64,000 nt of DNA from Caballeronia choica (GTDB taxonomy: Bacteria > Pseudomonadota > Gammaproteobacteria > Burkholderiales > Burkholderiaceae), in NCBI RefSeq assembly GCF_001544535.1, contig NZ_FCON02000005.1, positions 62,001-126,000 on the forward strand, written 5' to 3'. The position numbers and the translations under genes were made by a program. Within the stretch, counting starts at the first letter, position 1; every line of letters begins with the position of its first letter. The notes beneath the pieces are model-generated. The model was not told where the DNA came from. It searched no databases and saw only the letters and a program-made list of their open reading frames with translations. Below are positions 54,484 to 63,528 of this stretch, in pieces.

Positions 54484-55926
54484 TCAGAAATCCTCGCCGA
54501 CGCGCACGATCTTCAGCGTGTTGGTGCCGCCCGCCTGCCCCATCGGCTCGCCGACGGTGAGCACCACCATGTCGCCGCGCGCCGCATAGCCCTTCGACAC
54601 GACCACTTCCAGCGCCTGATGCAGCGCGGTGTCGCGGTCGGTATTGGTGTTGGTGCCGAGATGCAGCGACGTCACGTTGCGGTAGAGCGCCATCGTCCGC
54701 TCGCTGCCGACACGCGGCGTCAGCGCGAAGATCGGCACGTGGGTCCAGTGGCGCGACATCCAGAGCGCGGTCGCGCCGGACTCCGTCAGCGCGACGATCG
54801 CCTTCGCGCCGAGGTGATAGGCCGTGAAGAGCGCGCCCATCGCGATCGACTGGTCGATGCGCGTGAACGTGCGGTCGAGGAAATCCTTGTCGAGCTGCGA
54901 CTCCTCCGACTTCTCCGCTTCGACACAGATCGCCGCCATCGTCTCGATGGTCGTCACCGGATACTTGCCCGCCGCCGTTTCGGCGGAGAGCATCACGGCG
55001 TCGGTGCCGTCGAGTACGGCGTTCGCCACGTCCGAGACTTCCGCGCGCGTCGGCACGGGCGCGTGGATCATCGATTCCATCATCTGCGTGGCCGTGATCA
55101 CGAGCTTGTTCGACTCGCGCGCCATGCGGATCATGCGCTTTTGCAGCGCCGGCACCGCCGCGTTGCCGACTTCGACCGCCAGGTCGCCGCGCGCGACCAT
55201 GATGCCGTCCGACGCATCGAGAATGCCCTGCAGCGCCGGAATCGCTTCCGCGCGCTCGATCTTCGCGATCATCTTCGGCTTGATGCCGTAGGGGGCGCCC
55301 GCGATGTTCGCCAGTTGCCGCGCCATTTCCATGTCGGTGGCGTTCTTCGGGAAGGACACCGCGACGAAATCCGCGCCGAGCGACATCGCCGTCTTGATGT
55401 CCTCCATGTCCTTTTCGGTCAGCGCCGGAGCCGTCAGGCCGCCGCCCTGCCGGTTGATGCCTTTGTTGTTCGACAGTTCGCCGCCGACCTTCACCGTCGT
55501 GTGGATCTCCTCGCCGATCACGCGCGTCACGTCGAGCACGATCAGGCCGTCGTTCAGCAGCAGGATGTCGCCGGGGCGCAGGTCGCGCGGCAGGTCCTTG
55601 TAATCGAGGCCGCAGCGTTCGTTGTTACCCAGTTCGCAGTTGGCGTCGAGAATGAACGGATTGCCCGCGACGAGCATCGTCTTGTTGTTCTCGAACTTGC
55701 CGACGCGGATCTTCGGGCCTTGCAGGTCGGCCATCAGCGCGACTTCGCGGCCGACCTTGCGCGCCGCCTCGCGGACCCACTCGGCGCGCTGGCGATGGTC
55801 GTCGGCGGTGCCGTGCGAGAAGTTGAAGCGAACCACGTCGAGGCCGGCCTGCATCATCTGCAGCAGGATTTCGGGGCTGCTGGAAGCGGGGCCGATCGTG
55901 GCAACAATCTTGGTAGCGCGATGCAT
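54484..55926 (-). CDS. pyk: Pyruvate kinase
   Basis: A 480-residue glycolytic enzyme converting phosphoenolpyruvate and ADP to pyruvate and ATP. KIVATIGPASSSPEIL and VVRFNFSHGTADDH open the barrel; ADLQGPKIRVG, VAVSFPKNATDM, PKMIAKIERAEAI (catalytic Lys), GDLAVEVG and TATQMMESM follow. The start is ATG 55926 (MHRATKIVAT), with GAGGAA just upstream. The frame stays open about 1 kb further upstream across the pgk gap, but family alignment places the start here. Confidence 0.97.
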   Translation of the reverse strand: MHRATKIVATIGPASSSPEILLQMMQAGLDVVRFNFSHGTADDHRQRAEWVREAARKVGREVALMADLQGPKIRVGKFENNKTMLVAGNPFILDANCELGNNERCGLDYKDLPRDLRPGDILLLNDGLIVLDVTRVIGEEIHTTVKVGGELSNNKGINRQGGGLTAPALTEKDMEDIKTAMSLGADFVAVSFPKNATDMEMARQLANIAGAPYGIKPKMIAKIERAEAIPALQGILDASDGIMVARGDLAVEVGNAAVPALQKRMIRMARESNKLVITATQMMESMIHAPVPTRAEVSDVANAVLDGTDAVMLSAETAAGKYPVTTIETMAAICVEAEKSEESQLDKDFLDRTFTRIDQSIAMGALFTAYHLGAKAIVALTESGATALWMSRHWTHVPIFALTPRVGSERTMALYRNVTSLHLGTNTNTDRDTALHQALEVVVSKGYAARGDMVVLTVGEPMGQAGGTNTLKIVRVGEDF

Positions 55927-56291
55927 GTCATTCCTCGTCTTGGTGGAGTCGCCTGAAGCGGCGCTGCGAGCATGTTGCGCGGCGAGCGAAGTATTGCTCT
56001 CCGTCCGCTGATACGCGCCGGGTCGTCCCGGCGTCGCTTTCTGGATGTCCTGCTTGAGTACGTCGGCGTTCGTGCCGCCGATCAGCACCACCGACTCGTT
56101 CGACAGTGCCGGTGCCGACGCGGGGTCGGCGGCTGGTTCGGACGCCTCGGCTTCGCGAGCTTGCGAAGGCGCCGGGTCGGCGCCTTCGCCCTGTGCGGCA
56201 AGCAGAACCGCGTCCGTATCGACTGCTGCGTCTTGCGCGCGCCCGGCCTCTGGCGCGCCCTTCTTCTCCGGCCTGGTGCGAGCCGTCAAGC
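55927..56291. other. 365-bp gap between pgk and pyk with coding-like composition
   Basis: No complete gene is assigned. The minus-strand frame in phase with pyk is open through the whole gap, and its middle part has coding-like third-position G/C (reading SNESVVLIGGTNADVLKQDI), yet it has only GTG as a possible start. A perfect 11-bp hairpin, GCGAAGGCGCC-GGGTC-GGCGCCTTCGC, lies at 56163-56189 without a T-tract. It may be a decayed gene or a structured spacer. Confidence 0.35.
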
Positions 56292-57482
56292 TCAAGCCCG
56301 CGACTCGAGCACTTCGACCGCCGGCAGCTTCTTGCCTTCCAGGAATTCCAGGAACGCGCCGCCCCCGGTGGAGATATAGCTGACCTTGTCGTGGATGTCG
56401 TACTTCGCGATGGCCGCGAGCGTATCGCCGCCGCCCGCGATCGAGAACGCCGGGGAATTCGCGATGGCTTCTGCAAGCGTCTTCGTGCCGTTGCCGAACT
56501 GGTCGAATTCGAACACGCCGACCGGCCCGTTCCACACGATCGTGCCGGCCTTTTCGAGTTGCGCGGCAAGCGCCTTCGCGGTGTCCGGGCCGATGTCGAG
56601 GATCAGGTCGTCGTCCGTCACCTGGTCGACCGGCTTCGTTTCCGCCTTGGCCGTTGCCGCGAATTCCTTCGCCGTCACGACGTCGGTCGGAATCGGCACC
56701 GATGCGCCGCGCGCGCGGGCTTCCGCGATGATCGCCTTCGCTTCGTCGAGGAGATCGGCTTCCGCGAGCGACTTGCCGATCTTCAAACCCGACGCGAGCA
56801 TGAAGGTATTCGCAATCCCGCCGCCGACGATCAACTGGTCGACCTTCGCCGCCAGCGACTTCAGAATGGTGAGCTTGGTCGACACTTTCGACCCCGCGAC
56901 GATCGCCACCAGCGGCCGCTTCGGGTTGCCGAGCGCCTTGCCGAGCGCGTCGAGTTCGGCGGCGAGCAACGGGCCCGCGCATGCAACCGGCGCGTACTTC
57001 GCGATGCCGTGCGTGGTCGCCTCCGCGCGGTGCGCGGTGCCGAACGCGTCGTTCACGTAGATGTCGCAGAGTTTCGCCAGCTTTTGCGCGAGCGCATCGT
57101 CGTTCTTTTTCTCGCCCTTGTTGCAGCGGCAGTTTTCGAGCAGCACGACGTGGCCCGGCTGCACTTCGACGCCATCGACCCAGTTCGCCACCAGCGGCAC
57201 GTCGCGCCCGAGCAGTTCCGAGAGGCGCTTCGCCACCGGCGCGAGCGAGTCTTCCGGCTTGAACGCGCCTTCCGTCGGACGGCCGAGGTGCGAGGTGACC
57301 ATCACGGCGGCGCCCGCTTCGAGCGCGTCGCGGATCGCCGGCACCGAGGCGCGAACGCGCGTGTCTTCAGTAATATTGCCCTGGTCGTCCTGCGGAACGT
57401 TGAGGTCGGCGCGGATGAAAACGCGCTTGCCTGAGACTTTGCCTTCGGCGATCAAATCGGTGAAACGCAGTACTTTCGTCAT
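56292..57482 (-). CDS. pgk: Phosphoglycerate kinase
   Basis: A 396-residue glycolytic enzyme that transfers phosphate between 1,3-bisphosphoglycerate and [15 protein letters not shown], the substrate site [45 protein letters not shown] and the C-terminal nucleotide site [17 protein letters not shown] with [12 protein letters not shown] are all present. The start is ATG 57482 ([10 protein letters not shown]); a TTG three codons earlier is in frame. It is the first gene of the pgk-pyk-fba group. Confidence 0.97.
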   Translation of the reverse strand: MTKVLRFTDLIAEGKVSGKRVFIRADLNVPQDDQGNITEDTRVRASVPAIRDALEAGAAVMVTSHLGRPTEGAFKPEDSLAPVAKRLSELLGRDVPLVANWVDGVEVQPGHVVLLENCRCNKGEKKNDDALAQKLAKLCDIYVNDAFGTAHRAEATTHGIAKYAPVACAGPLLAAELDALGKALGNPKRPLVAIVAGSKVSTKLTILKSLAAKVDQLIVGGGIANTFMLASGLKIGKSLAEADLLDEAKAIIAEARARGASVPIPTDVVTAKEFAATAKAETKPVDQVTDDDLILDIGPDTAKALAAQLEKAGTIVWNGPVGVFEFDQFGNGTKTLAEAIANSPAFSIAGGGDTLAAIAKYDIHDKVSYISTGGGAFLEFLEGKKLPAVEVLESRA

Positions 57483-57972
57483 GGGTGTCAACGTGTTTAG
57501 AGAAGCGGTTCGGGCGAAGAAGACCGGCTTGGTGGCCGGCCGGGGCAGCAGGTCCGCGCGGTGCCGTGAGGATCTCGGCTCGCATTCCGTCTGGGGTTGC
57601 GGCTGAAATCATCGGCTGACGTCGCTGGCTGGATCATCGGCTGAAGGCACCAGGCGGAGGCTGTGATTCTGGACTGATTCGGGCACGCAGCGGCGCTTTT
57701 CGTGAAGAGCGCGACGTTGCGCGGGCATTGCATGCAGGGAGCTGCGGGGAAGGTTGCCGGCCTGCCGCGGCGTGATCTTGAGAACGATCGTGCCGCGAGT
57801 GGTGAAGCTGAAGCGCTGTGACTGCCGGAAACACGTTCGACCTCATTCGATGCGACAGCAAGGCCGACATTTTAACCGATACGCATCGCCGCCCAACGCG
57901 CGCAATCCATGATGGCGCGTATTTGAGATGGCGCTCCGCGCCGTGTGCTATGGCGCGGCGCAGCAATCCGCG
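57483..57972. other. 490-bp gap upstream of pgk
   Basis: Both neighbours read leftward. The 12-bp direct repeat ATCATCGGCTGA occurs at 57608-57619 and 57633-57644. The DNA nearer azlD holds AT-richer bits (ACATTTTAACCG at about 57869) that might be promoter elements for pgk. Short Arg/Pro-rich frames here look like non-coding GC-rich DNA. No stable terminator after azlD was found. Confidence 0.4.
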
Positions 57973-58296
57973 CTAGAGCCAGAGTCGCAAAACGGTGAAG
58001 ACCGCCATGCCGACCAGGATCGTGCCAAGCATGCTGCGGCGCCACAAATACCATGCGAGACCGGCAAGCGACGCATAGAGCGCGTGATTGCCGAGCGCGA
58101 GCGACATGCCGTGCGGCGTCTCCACCAGGTCGGGAACGACGACGGCGGCGAGCGCGGCGGCGGGTGCATAGCGGAGCGCGCGCTGCACGCGTTCCGGCAG
58201 GATCATGCGCTCACCGCCGACCAGAAAGAGCGCGCGCGTAACCGCGGTGACGAGTCCCATGCCGAGGATCGCGAGCCAGACTTGCGTTGTGGTCAT
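57973..58296 (-). CDS. azlD: AzlD-family small subunit of branched-chain amino-acid exporter
   Basis: A 107-residue membrane protein with four hydrophobic segments (TTTQVWLAILGMGLVTAVTRALFLV at the N-terminus). RYAPAAALAAVVVPDLV is the AzlD hallmark. It overlaps azlC by 4 bp. With AzlC it forms an exporter of branched-chain amino acids (BrnFE/YgaZH-like). The divergent ilvE gene supports this role. Confidence 0.92.
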   Translation of the reverse strand: MTTTQVWLAILGMGLVTAVTRALFLVGGERMILPERVQRALRYAPAAALAAVVVPDLVETPHGMSLALGNHALYASLAGLAWYLWRRSMLGTILVGMAVFTVLRLWL

Positions 58297-59111
58297 CCGG
58301 CGCTCCGCGTGGTGTCGGGCTGGGCGGTGGCCGATGGATCGGGCGCTGCGGGCGCTGCCGGCTGTGTGGGCAATGCGCGCTTCGCCGACGATGGCTTGCG
58401 CGGCGCCATCCGGTCGATGATCACGTCGGCGAACGTGCCGGCCGCGAGCGCGGCGAACACCGCGAGCGGCAACCCCAGCCGGTACGGCAGGTCGAACGCG
58501 AGCAGCGAGACGATGCTCGCGATGCCGACCGCCGCGAGCGTCGAACGGGTCGCGATCGCGGAGACGATCAGCGGGATCAGCGCGAGTGTGCCGGCGAGTT
58601 CGAGTCCCCAGTTGTCGGGGATGAGGCTCGCGAGCAGGATCCCCGCAATCGACGAAGACTGCCACGACAGCCAGCTCGTCGCGGCAAGTCCCCAGAAGAA
58701 CGCTTCCTTGCCGGGCTGGAAACCCGCCGGGAAATTTCGCTTCGAGAACATCAGGTAGATGATGTCGCCGTTGAAGTAGCCGAGCACGAGCCGGCGCGCG
58801 AGCGGCAGATACGAGAAATGCGGCGCGAGGCCCGCGCTGAAAATCACGAAACGCAGGTTGACCATTGCGGCCGTGAGCAGGATCGTCCAGAGCGGCAGCT
58901 TCGCCGCGAACAGCGGCAACACGGCAAGCTGCGACGATCCCGCATACACCGCGAGCGACATGCCGAGCGCCTGCGGCACCGACAACACCGATTTGGTCAT
59001 CGCGATGCCGGTGACGAGCCCCCAGGAGAACGTTGCCAGGACGGCGGGTGAGAACGTGCGAAAGCCTTCGAGAAACGCACGTCGATTTGTTTCGGACAGC
59101 CGGTCGAGCAT
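58293..59111 (-). CDS. azlC: AzlC-family large subunit of branched-chain amino-acid exporter
   Basis: A 272-residue inner-membrane protein with about seven hydrophobic segments. FRTFSPAVLATFSWGLVTGIAM and MSLAVYAGSSQLAVLPLFAAKLPLWTILLTAAMVNLRFVIFSAGLAPHF are the AzlC core motifs. A Pro/Ala-rich tail of about 30 residues follows the last segment. The start is ATG 59111 (MLDRLSETNRRAFLEGF); earlier frame is intergenic. It is translationally coupled to azlD and divergent from ilvE. Confidence 0.93.
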   Translation of the reverse strand: MLDRLSETNRRAFLEGFRTFSPAVLATFSWGLVTGIAMTKSVLSVPQALGMSLAVYAGSSQLAVLPLFAAKLPLWTILLTAAMVNLRFVIFSAGLAPHFSYLPLARRLVLGYFNGDIIYLMFSKRNFPAGFQPGKEAFFWGLAATSWLSWQSSSIAGILLASLIPDNWGLELAGTLALIPLIVSAIATRSTLAAVGIASIVSLLAFDLPYRLGLPLAVFAALAAGTFADVIIDRMAPRKPSSAKRALPTQPAAPAAPDPSATAQPDTTRSAG

Positions 59112-59436
59112 GGATGAGGTGCGAGCCACCGCGCGAGCCAATCCGGATGCGCGATGAATCGACAGAAAGTGGAGGTCGCCGCGGCGAGTCCGTGGCGATT
59201 GGCGGATTATAGCGTCGCGAAAGGCGCAGAACGCTTGATCGCGCCCGTTTTGCACTGAAAAGACGCTAAAATGACGGTCTTTCGCCGCCTTCCGGGAAGC
59301 GGCACGGGCCCAGGCAGACCGCTCGCGCGTCATGCCTCGCGAGCGGCAAGCATGGCGGCTTGCAAGGATGCACGCAGGCTTGCCGCTAAGCCCCCGCCAC
59401 ACTGGAATGGAACACGCAACTCGCTAGGAGAATCGT
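59112..59436. other. Divergent region between azlC and ilvE
   Basis: A 325-bp region. TAAAAT at about 59265-59270 is a credible -10 hexamer for rightward ilvE, about 165 bp before its start, leaving a long GC-rich leader with a GGGAAGCGGC-type hairpin region. No leader peptide rich in Leu, Ile or Val codons was found, so classical attenuation is not evident. The ribosome site of ilvE is AGGAG. Confidence 0.4.
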
Positions 59437-60357
59437 ATGTCAATGGCCGACCGCGACGGCAAGATCTGGATGGATGGCAAGCTGATCGAATGGCGCGACG
59501 CCAACATCCACGTGCTGACTCACACGCTGCACTACGGGATGGGCGTCTTCGAAGGCGTGCGCGCCTACAAGACCGCAAGCGGCACCGCCATCTTCCGCCT
59601 GAAGGAGCACACCAAGCGCCTCTTCAACTCGGCGAAGATCTTCCAGATGGAAATCCCGTTCGACCGCGACACGCTCGAAGCCGCGCAACTCGAAGTCGTG
59701 CGCGCGAACAATCTCGAATCCTGCTACATCCGGCCGATCATCTGGGTCGGCTCGGAGAAGCTCGGCGTATCGGCGAAGGGCAACACCATTCACGTCGCGA
59801 TCGCCGCGTGGCCGTGGGGCGCCTATCTCGGCGACGACGGCCTCGCCAAGGGCATCCGCGTGAAGACGTCGTCGTTCACGCGGCATCACGTGAACGTGTC
59901 GATGGTGCGCGCGAAGGCGTCCGGCTGGTACGTGAACTCGATTCTCGCGAACCAGGAAGCCATCGCCGACGGCTATGACGAAGCGTTGCTGCTGGATGTC
60001 GACGGCTACGTCTCCGAAGGCTCCGGCGAAAACTTCTTCCTCGTGAACAATGGCAAGCTGTACACGCCGGACCTGTCGTCGTGCCTCGACGGCATCACGC
60101 GCGACACGATCCTCACCCTCGCGCGCGATTTCGGCATTCCGGTGATCGAAAAGCGCATCACCCGCGACGAGGTCTACACCTGCGACGAAGCGTTCTTCAC
60201 CGGCACCGCCGCCGAAGTCACGCCGATCCGCGAACTCGACAACCGCACGATCGGCGAAGGCGTGCGCGGCCCGATCACGGAGAAGCTGCAAAGCGCGTTC
60301 TTCGACGTGGTCGGCGGCAAGAACGAGAAGTACGCGAGCTGGCTCGCGAAGGTTTGA
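59437..60357 (+). CDS. ilvE: Branched-chain amino-acid aminotransferase
   Basis: A 306-residue class IV PLP aminotransferase catalysing the last step of valine, leucine and isoleucine synthesis. GKIWMDGKLIEW, LHYGMGVFEGVRAY and IRPIIWVG open the protein; PLP Lys is K160 in VRAKASGWYVNS; the PLP-phosphate site is in EALLLDVDGYVSEGSGENFF, and GTAAEVTPI follows. The start is ATG 59437, 7 bp after AGGAG; ATG 59443 is an alternative two codons on. It is divergent from the azlCD exporter, giving a synthesis/export pairing. Confidence 0.97.
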   Translation: MSMADRDGKIWMDGKLIEWRDANIHVLTHTLHYGMGVFEGVRAYKTASGTAIFRLKEHTKRLFNSAKIFQMEIPFDRDTLEAAQLEVVRANNLESCYIRPIIWVGSEKLGVSAKGNTIHVAIAAWPWGAYLGDDGLAKGIRVKTSSFTRHHVNVSMVRAKASGWYVNSILANQEAIADGYDEALLLDVDGYVSEGSGENFFLVNNGKLYTPDLSSCLDGITRDTILTLARDFGIPVIEKRITRDEVYTCDEAFFTGTAAEVTPIRELDNRTIGEGVRGPITEKLQSAFFDVVGGKNEKYASWLAKV

Positions 60358-60427
60358 TTGCGGCGCGGGCGGGCTTTCGAAGCCACGGCCGCCGCGCCTG
60401 TCCCACACGAAACGAACGAGATTCCGA

Positions 60428-60622
60428 ATGAGCGACCTGAAGGAAATGCCGCTGGTGGAACTGACGGCCAAGGATTTGCCCGCTTTCTGCCCGAACCCGT
60501 CGATGCCGCGCTGGAGCACCCATCCGCGCGTCTTCCTCGACATCACCCACGGCGAAGCGCGCTGCCCGTATTGCGGCACGCGCTACAAGCTGAAGGCCGG
60601 CGAAGTGGTCAAGGGCCACTGA
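60428..60622 (+). CDS. Small zinc-finger protein (CHCC type)
   Basis: A 64-residue protein with possible zinc ligands C21, H32, C46 and C49 (FCPNP, STHPRVFLDI, ARCPYCGTRYKL), the pattern of the zf-CHCC domain also seen in the mitochondrial NDUFS6 subunit. The bacterial role is not established. It lies 70 bp after ilvE and 134 bp before waaF, a common arrangement in this bacterial group as I recall it. Confidence 0.88.
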   Translation: MSDLKEMPLVELTAKDLPAFCPNPSMPRWSTHPRVFLDITHGEARCPYCGTRYKLKAGEVVKGH

Positions 60623-60756
60623 GCGGCCTGTCATCCGTCGACCGGGCGCGCCTCGAAGGAAGCGCCCGTTTCGCCATTTCGGCGGCCTCAACCCATTACA
60701 TCGACATTTCGCGCAACTGACGCGGGATGCGTTTTTTGATCGGAAAAATTACACAG

Positions 60757-61809
60757 ATGCGCCGCGCGCTGGTTATTGCACCGAACTGGATCGGTGACGC
60801 ATTGATGGCGCAGCCGCTCTTTTCGCTGCTGAGGAAGCTGCATCCTCGCATCGTCATCGACGCCGTCGCGCCCGCCTGGGTCGCCCCGGTGCTCGAGCGC
60901 ATGCCGGAAATCCACGATGTCTACGCCACGAGCCTCGCCCACGGCAAGCTGCAGTTGCTGCGCCGCTGGCAACTCGCGAGCGACCTGCGCGATGTCGGCT
61001 ACGACGCGGCCTACATCCTGCCGAACTCGCTCAAATCGGCGCTGATCCCGTGGATGGCGAAGATTCCGCTGCGCATCGGCTACACCGGCGAGAGCCGCTA
61101 CGGCCTGCTCAACGTGCGCCACGCGAATCCGGGCAAGAAGGAACGCCCGCCGATGGTCGGCCAGTACGCCGCTCTGGCCTACGCGCCCGGCGCCAAGCTG
61201 CCGTTCTCGACGGACGGCCGCGAAGGCACGACGCCGCTTCCCGTCCCGCGTCTGGAAAGCGATCCGAACGAAGCGGCGCGCGTCTCGACCCGCTTCAATC
61301 TCGATAATCGCACGCCGCTCGTCGTGTTCTGCCCGGGCGCCGAATTCGGCCCGGCCAAGCGCTGGCCGCCCGAGCACTTCGCGGCGCTCGCGCAATTCGT
61401 CGCGCAGTCGTTTCCGTATGCGAGGATCGTCGCGCTCGGGTCGCCGAAAGATGCGCCGATTGCGCAAGCCATTGCCGATCGGGCGTCGAACGTGCGCAAC
61501 CTCTGCGGCCAGACCTCGCTCGGCGAAGCGTGCGCGCTGATCGCGCGCGCGAGCGCCGTCGTCACCAACGATTCCGGGCTGATGCACGTCGCGGCGGCGC
61601 TCAGGCGCCCGCTCGTCGCGGTGTTCGGCTCGACCGACCCGCGCCACACGCCGCCCTTGTCCGATCTCGCAAAGGTACAATGGCTTCAGCTCGAATGCAG
61701 TCCATGCTTCGCCCGCGAGTGCCCGCTGGGCCATCTGAACTGCCTGCGCGAACTGAGCGCGGAGCAGGTTTTCGGAGACTTGCGGGGCATGCTGCTCGCC
61801 CATCGCTGA
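60757..61809 (+). CDS. waaF: ADP-heptose:LPS heptosyltransferase II
   Basis: A 350-residue GT9 glycosyltransferase that adds the second heptose to the LPS inner core at the inner membrane. RRALVIAPNWIGDALMAQPLF is the family N-terminus, PNSLKSALIPWMAKIPLRIGYTGE follows, and PGAEFGPAKRWPPEHFAALA, GQTSLGEACALI, TNDSGLMHVAAAL and VFGSTDPRHTPP form the ADP-heptose-binding C-domain. The start is ATG 60757; ATG 60727 would add ten residues (MRFLIGKITQ) that are not part of the usual N-terminus. Confidence 0.95.
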   Translation: MRRALVIAPNWIGDALMAQPLFSLLRKLHPRIVIDAVAPAWVAPVLERMPEIHDVYATSLAHGKLQLLRRWQLASDLRDVGYDAAYILPNSLKSALIPWMAKIPLRIGYTGESRYGLLNVRHANPGKKERPPMVGQYAALAYAPGAKLPFSTDGREGTTPLPVPRLESDPNEAARVSTRFNLDNRTPLVVFCPGAEFGPAKRWPPEHFAALAQFVAQSFPYARIVALGSPKDAPIAQAIADRASNVRNLCGQTSLGEACALIARASAVVTNDSGLMHVAAALRRPLVAVFGSTDPRHTPPLSDLAKVQWLQLECSPCFARECPLGHLNCLRELSAEQVFGDLRGMLLAHR

Positions 61810-61979
61810 GATCGGCCGCGACCTCGAGCCGCGTACGGCCGGCGTCTGAATCGAGCCTCCTGTGTGCGGGCGCCGACACGCGAATGTCTCCGAACGGAGG
61901 CATGCTTTGACCAACGACCGATGCACCACGCGCCGGCAGCAGGGCGCGCGGCGCATCGAACGCCAGAGACCCACGAGCC

Positions 61980-62426
61980 ATGCCACGTTTTGCCCGCCTC
62001 TTCGAAGCCGCCGCAGACACCCTCAATGCCTACTACCAGGCCGTCGCGGAGGCCAACCTCGATAGCGTGATGACGCTCTGGATCGACGAGGAATTCGCCA
62101 CCTGCATCTGCGCGAACGGTGCGCACCTGCACGGGCTCGACGGCATCCGCGCGGGTCTCGCAAAACAGTTCGAAGCGGCGCCGGTCACCATCGAGCCGCT
62201 CGACATCCGCGTGTACGACAGCCTCGGCACCGTCGTCTACGCGATTGCTGAAGCGCACAAGCCGGCCGATCCGGCCGGCGTCTCGCGACTGATCTTCACG
62301 ACGTATGTGATGGTCCACGAGCGCGGCGAGTGGCGCATCGCGCATATCCATGCGAGCGCGATGCCCGACGCCGCCGCCGGTCAGTTCGCGGCAAGGATGC
62401 GCCACGGCCAGGGACCGCTGCACTGA
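61980..62426 (+). CDS. SnoaL/NTF2-like fold protein
   Basis: A 148-residue single-domain protein with the cone-shaped NTF2/DUF4440 pattern: N-terminal helices (LFEAAADTLNAYYQAVAEANLDSVMTLW), DDEF-like EEFATCICANGAHLHGLDGIRAGLAKQF, then strands TVVYAIAEAHK, LIFTTYVMVHERGEWRIAHIHASAMP. Members are enzymes or binding proteins of varied roles; this one resembles the small proteins of the SgcJ/DUF4440 type. It lies 25 bp before the YheT-type hydrolase gene, so the two are probably co-transcribed. Confidence 0.82.
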   Translation: MPRFARLFEAAADTLNAYYQAVAEANLDSVMTLWIDEEFATCICANGAHLHGLDGIRAGLAKQFEAAPVTIEPLDIRVYDSLGTVVYAIAEAHKPADPAGVSRLIFTTYVMVHERGEWRIAHIHASAMPDAAAGQFAARMRHGQGPLH

Positions 62427-62451
62427 AGAAGACGTTTGTCGGGGAGGGGCC

Positions 62452-63528
62452 ATGAAACGCGATTCATTGATTACCCGCGATCCATCGTTCGTGGAGCGTG
62501 CGCCTTCCGGGGCGCTCGGGCGCGCAAAAGGCACCCCCGCCGATGCAACCGAGTGGCTTTATCGCGCGCCGCTCTGGCTTCCGACCAGTCACGCACAGAC
62601 CATCGTCCCCGCGCTCTTCGGCCGCCGGCCCGCCGTGCAGTTCCGGCGCGAACGCTGGGACACGCCCGACGGCGACTTCATCGACCTCGACTGGATCGCG
62701 CATCACGAGAACGCGCCGGCGCAGCCGGACGCGCCGCTTTTCGTCCTGTTTCATGGCCTCGAAGGCAGCTCCGACTCGCATTACGCCCGCGTGCTGATGG
62801 CTGCGGCGAAGGCGCGCGGCTGGCATGGCGTCGTGCCGCACTTTCGCAGTTGCAGCGGCCCGCTCAATTTGCTGCCGCGCTTCTACCATCTCGCCGACAG
62901 CAACGAAGTCGACTGGATTTTGCGGCGCCTGGGCGCCAGGCATTCCGGGCCGATCATCGCGGCGGGTGTATCGCTGGGCGGCAACGTGTTGCTGCGGTGG
63001 CTGTGCGAGCGCGAAAGCGACGCCTCGGTGATCAGCGCCGCCGCCGCGATCTCCGCGCCGCTCGACGTACACGCCGGCGGCCAGGCGATTTCGCAGGGCT
63101 TCGGCATGGTCTATACGCGTAGTTTCCTCAAGTCGCTCAAGCGCAAGGGACTCGCGAAGCTCGCGCAATACCCCGGACTCTTCGACCGCGACGCGATGCT
63201 CGCCGCCCGCACGCTGTACGAATTCGACAACGTCGTGACCGCGCCGCTGCACGGCTTTCGCGACACCGACGACTACTGGACGAGCGCGACCACGCGCCCG
63301 TTCCTGCCGCGCATCGCGGTCCCGACGCTCGTCCTGAACGCCCGCAACGACCCGTTCCTGCCCGGCTGCGTGCTGCCGTCAAAGGCGGAAGTATCGGCTG
63401 CGGTCACGCTCGATCAACCGGACCACGGCGGCCACGTCGGCTTCATGACAGGGCCGTTTCCGGGGCGCATCGACTGGCTTTCTCAACGCGTGTTCTCCTA
63501 CCTGGAAACCCATCTCGATCATGGATGA
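62452..63528 (+). CDS. YheT-family alpha/beta hydrolase
   Basis: A 358-residue alpha/beta hydrolase of the YheT/ABHD1-3 family. LWLPTSHAQTIVPALFGRRP is the typical N-terminus; the oxyanion region is LFHGLEGSSDSHYAR; the nucleophile S174 is in AAGVSLGGNVLLRWL; the acid is in LNARNDPFLP and the His in DHGGHVGFM. The start is ATG 62452 with GGGGAGGGG just upstream, which rules out the earlier in-frame GTG/ATG codons overlapping the previous gene. Family members act as esterases; the substrate is unknown. Confidence 0.9.
   Translation: MKRDSLITRDPSFVERAPSGALGRAKGTPADATEWLYRAPLWLPTSHAQTIVPALFGRRPAVQFRRERWDTPDGDFIDLDWIAHHENAPAQPDAPLFVLFHGLEGSSDSHYARVLMAAAKARGWHGVVPHFRSCSGPLNLLPRFYHLADSNEVDWILRRLGARHSGPIIAAGVSLGGNVLLRWLCERESDASVISAAAAISAPLDVHAGGQAISQGFGMVYTRSFLKSLKRKGLAKLAQYPGLFDRDAMLAARTLYEFDNVVTAPLHGFRDTDDYWTSATTRPFLPRIAVPTLVLNARNDPFLPGCVLPSKAEVSAAVTLDQPDHGGHVGFMTGPFPGRIDWLSQRVFSYLETHLDHG

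Noticed and set aside
54484-56982. A single long minus-strand frame joining pgk DNA, the gap and pyk
   Set aside because: The part over pgk is out of the pgk frame, and pyruvate kinase aligns only from 55926. Kept as a low-rank observation about the gap.
57634-57966. A 110-codon minus-strand frame upstream of pgk
   Set aside because: Arg/Pro/Ser-rich, no ribosome site and no recognised motif; typical of GC-rich non-coding DNA.
59112-59436. Leader-peptide attenuator for ilvE
   Set aside because: No short frame rich in Leu, Ile or Val codons was found ahead of a hairpin pair.
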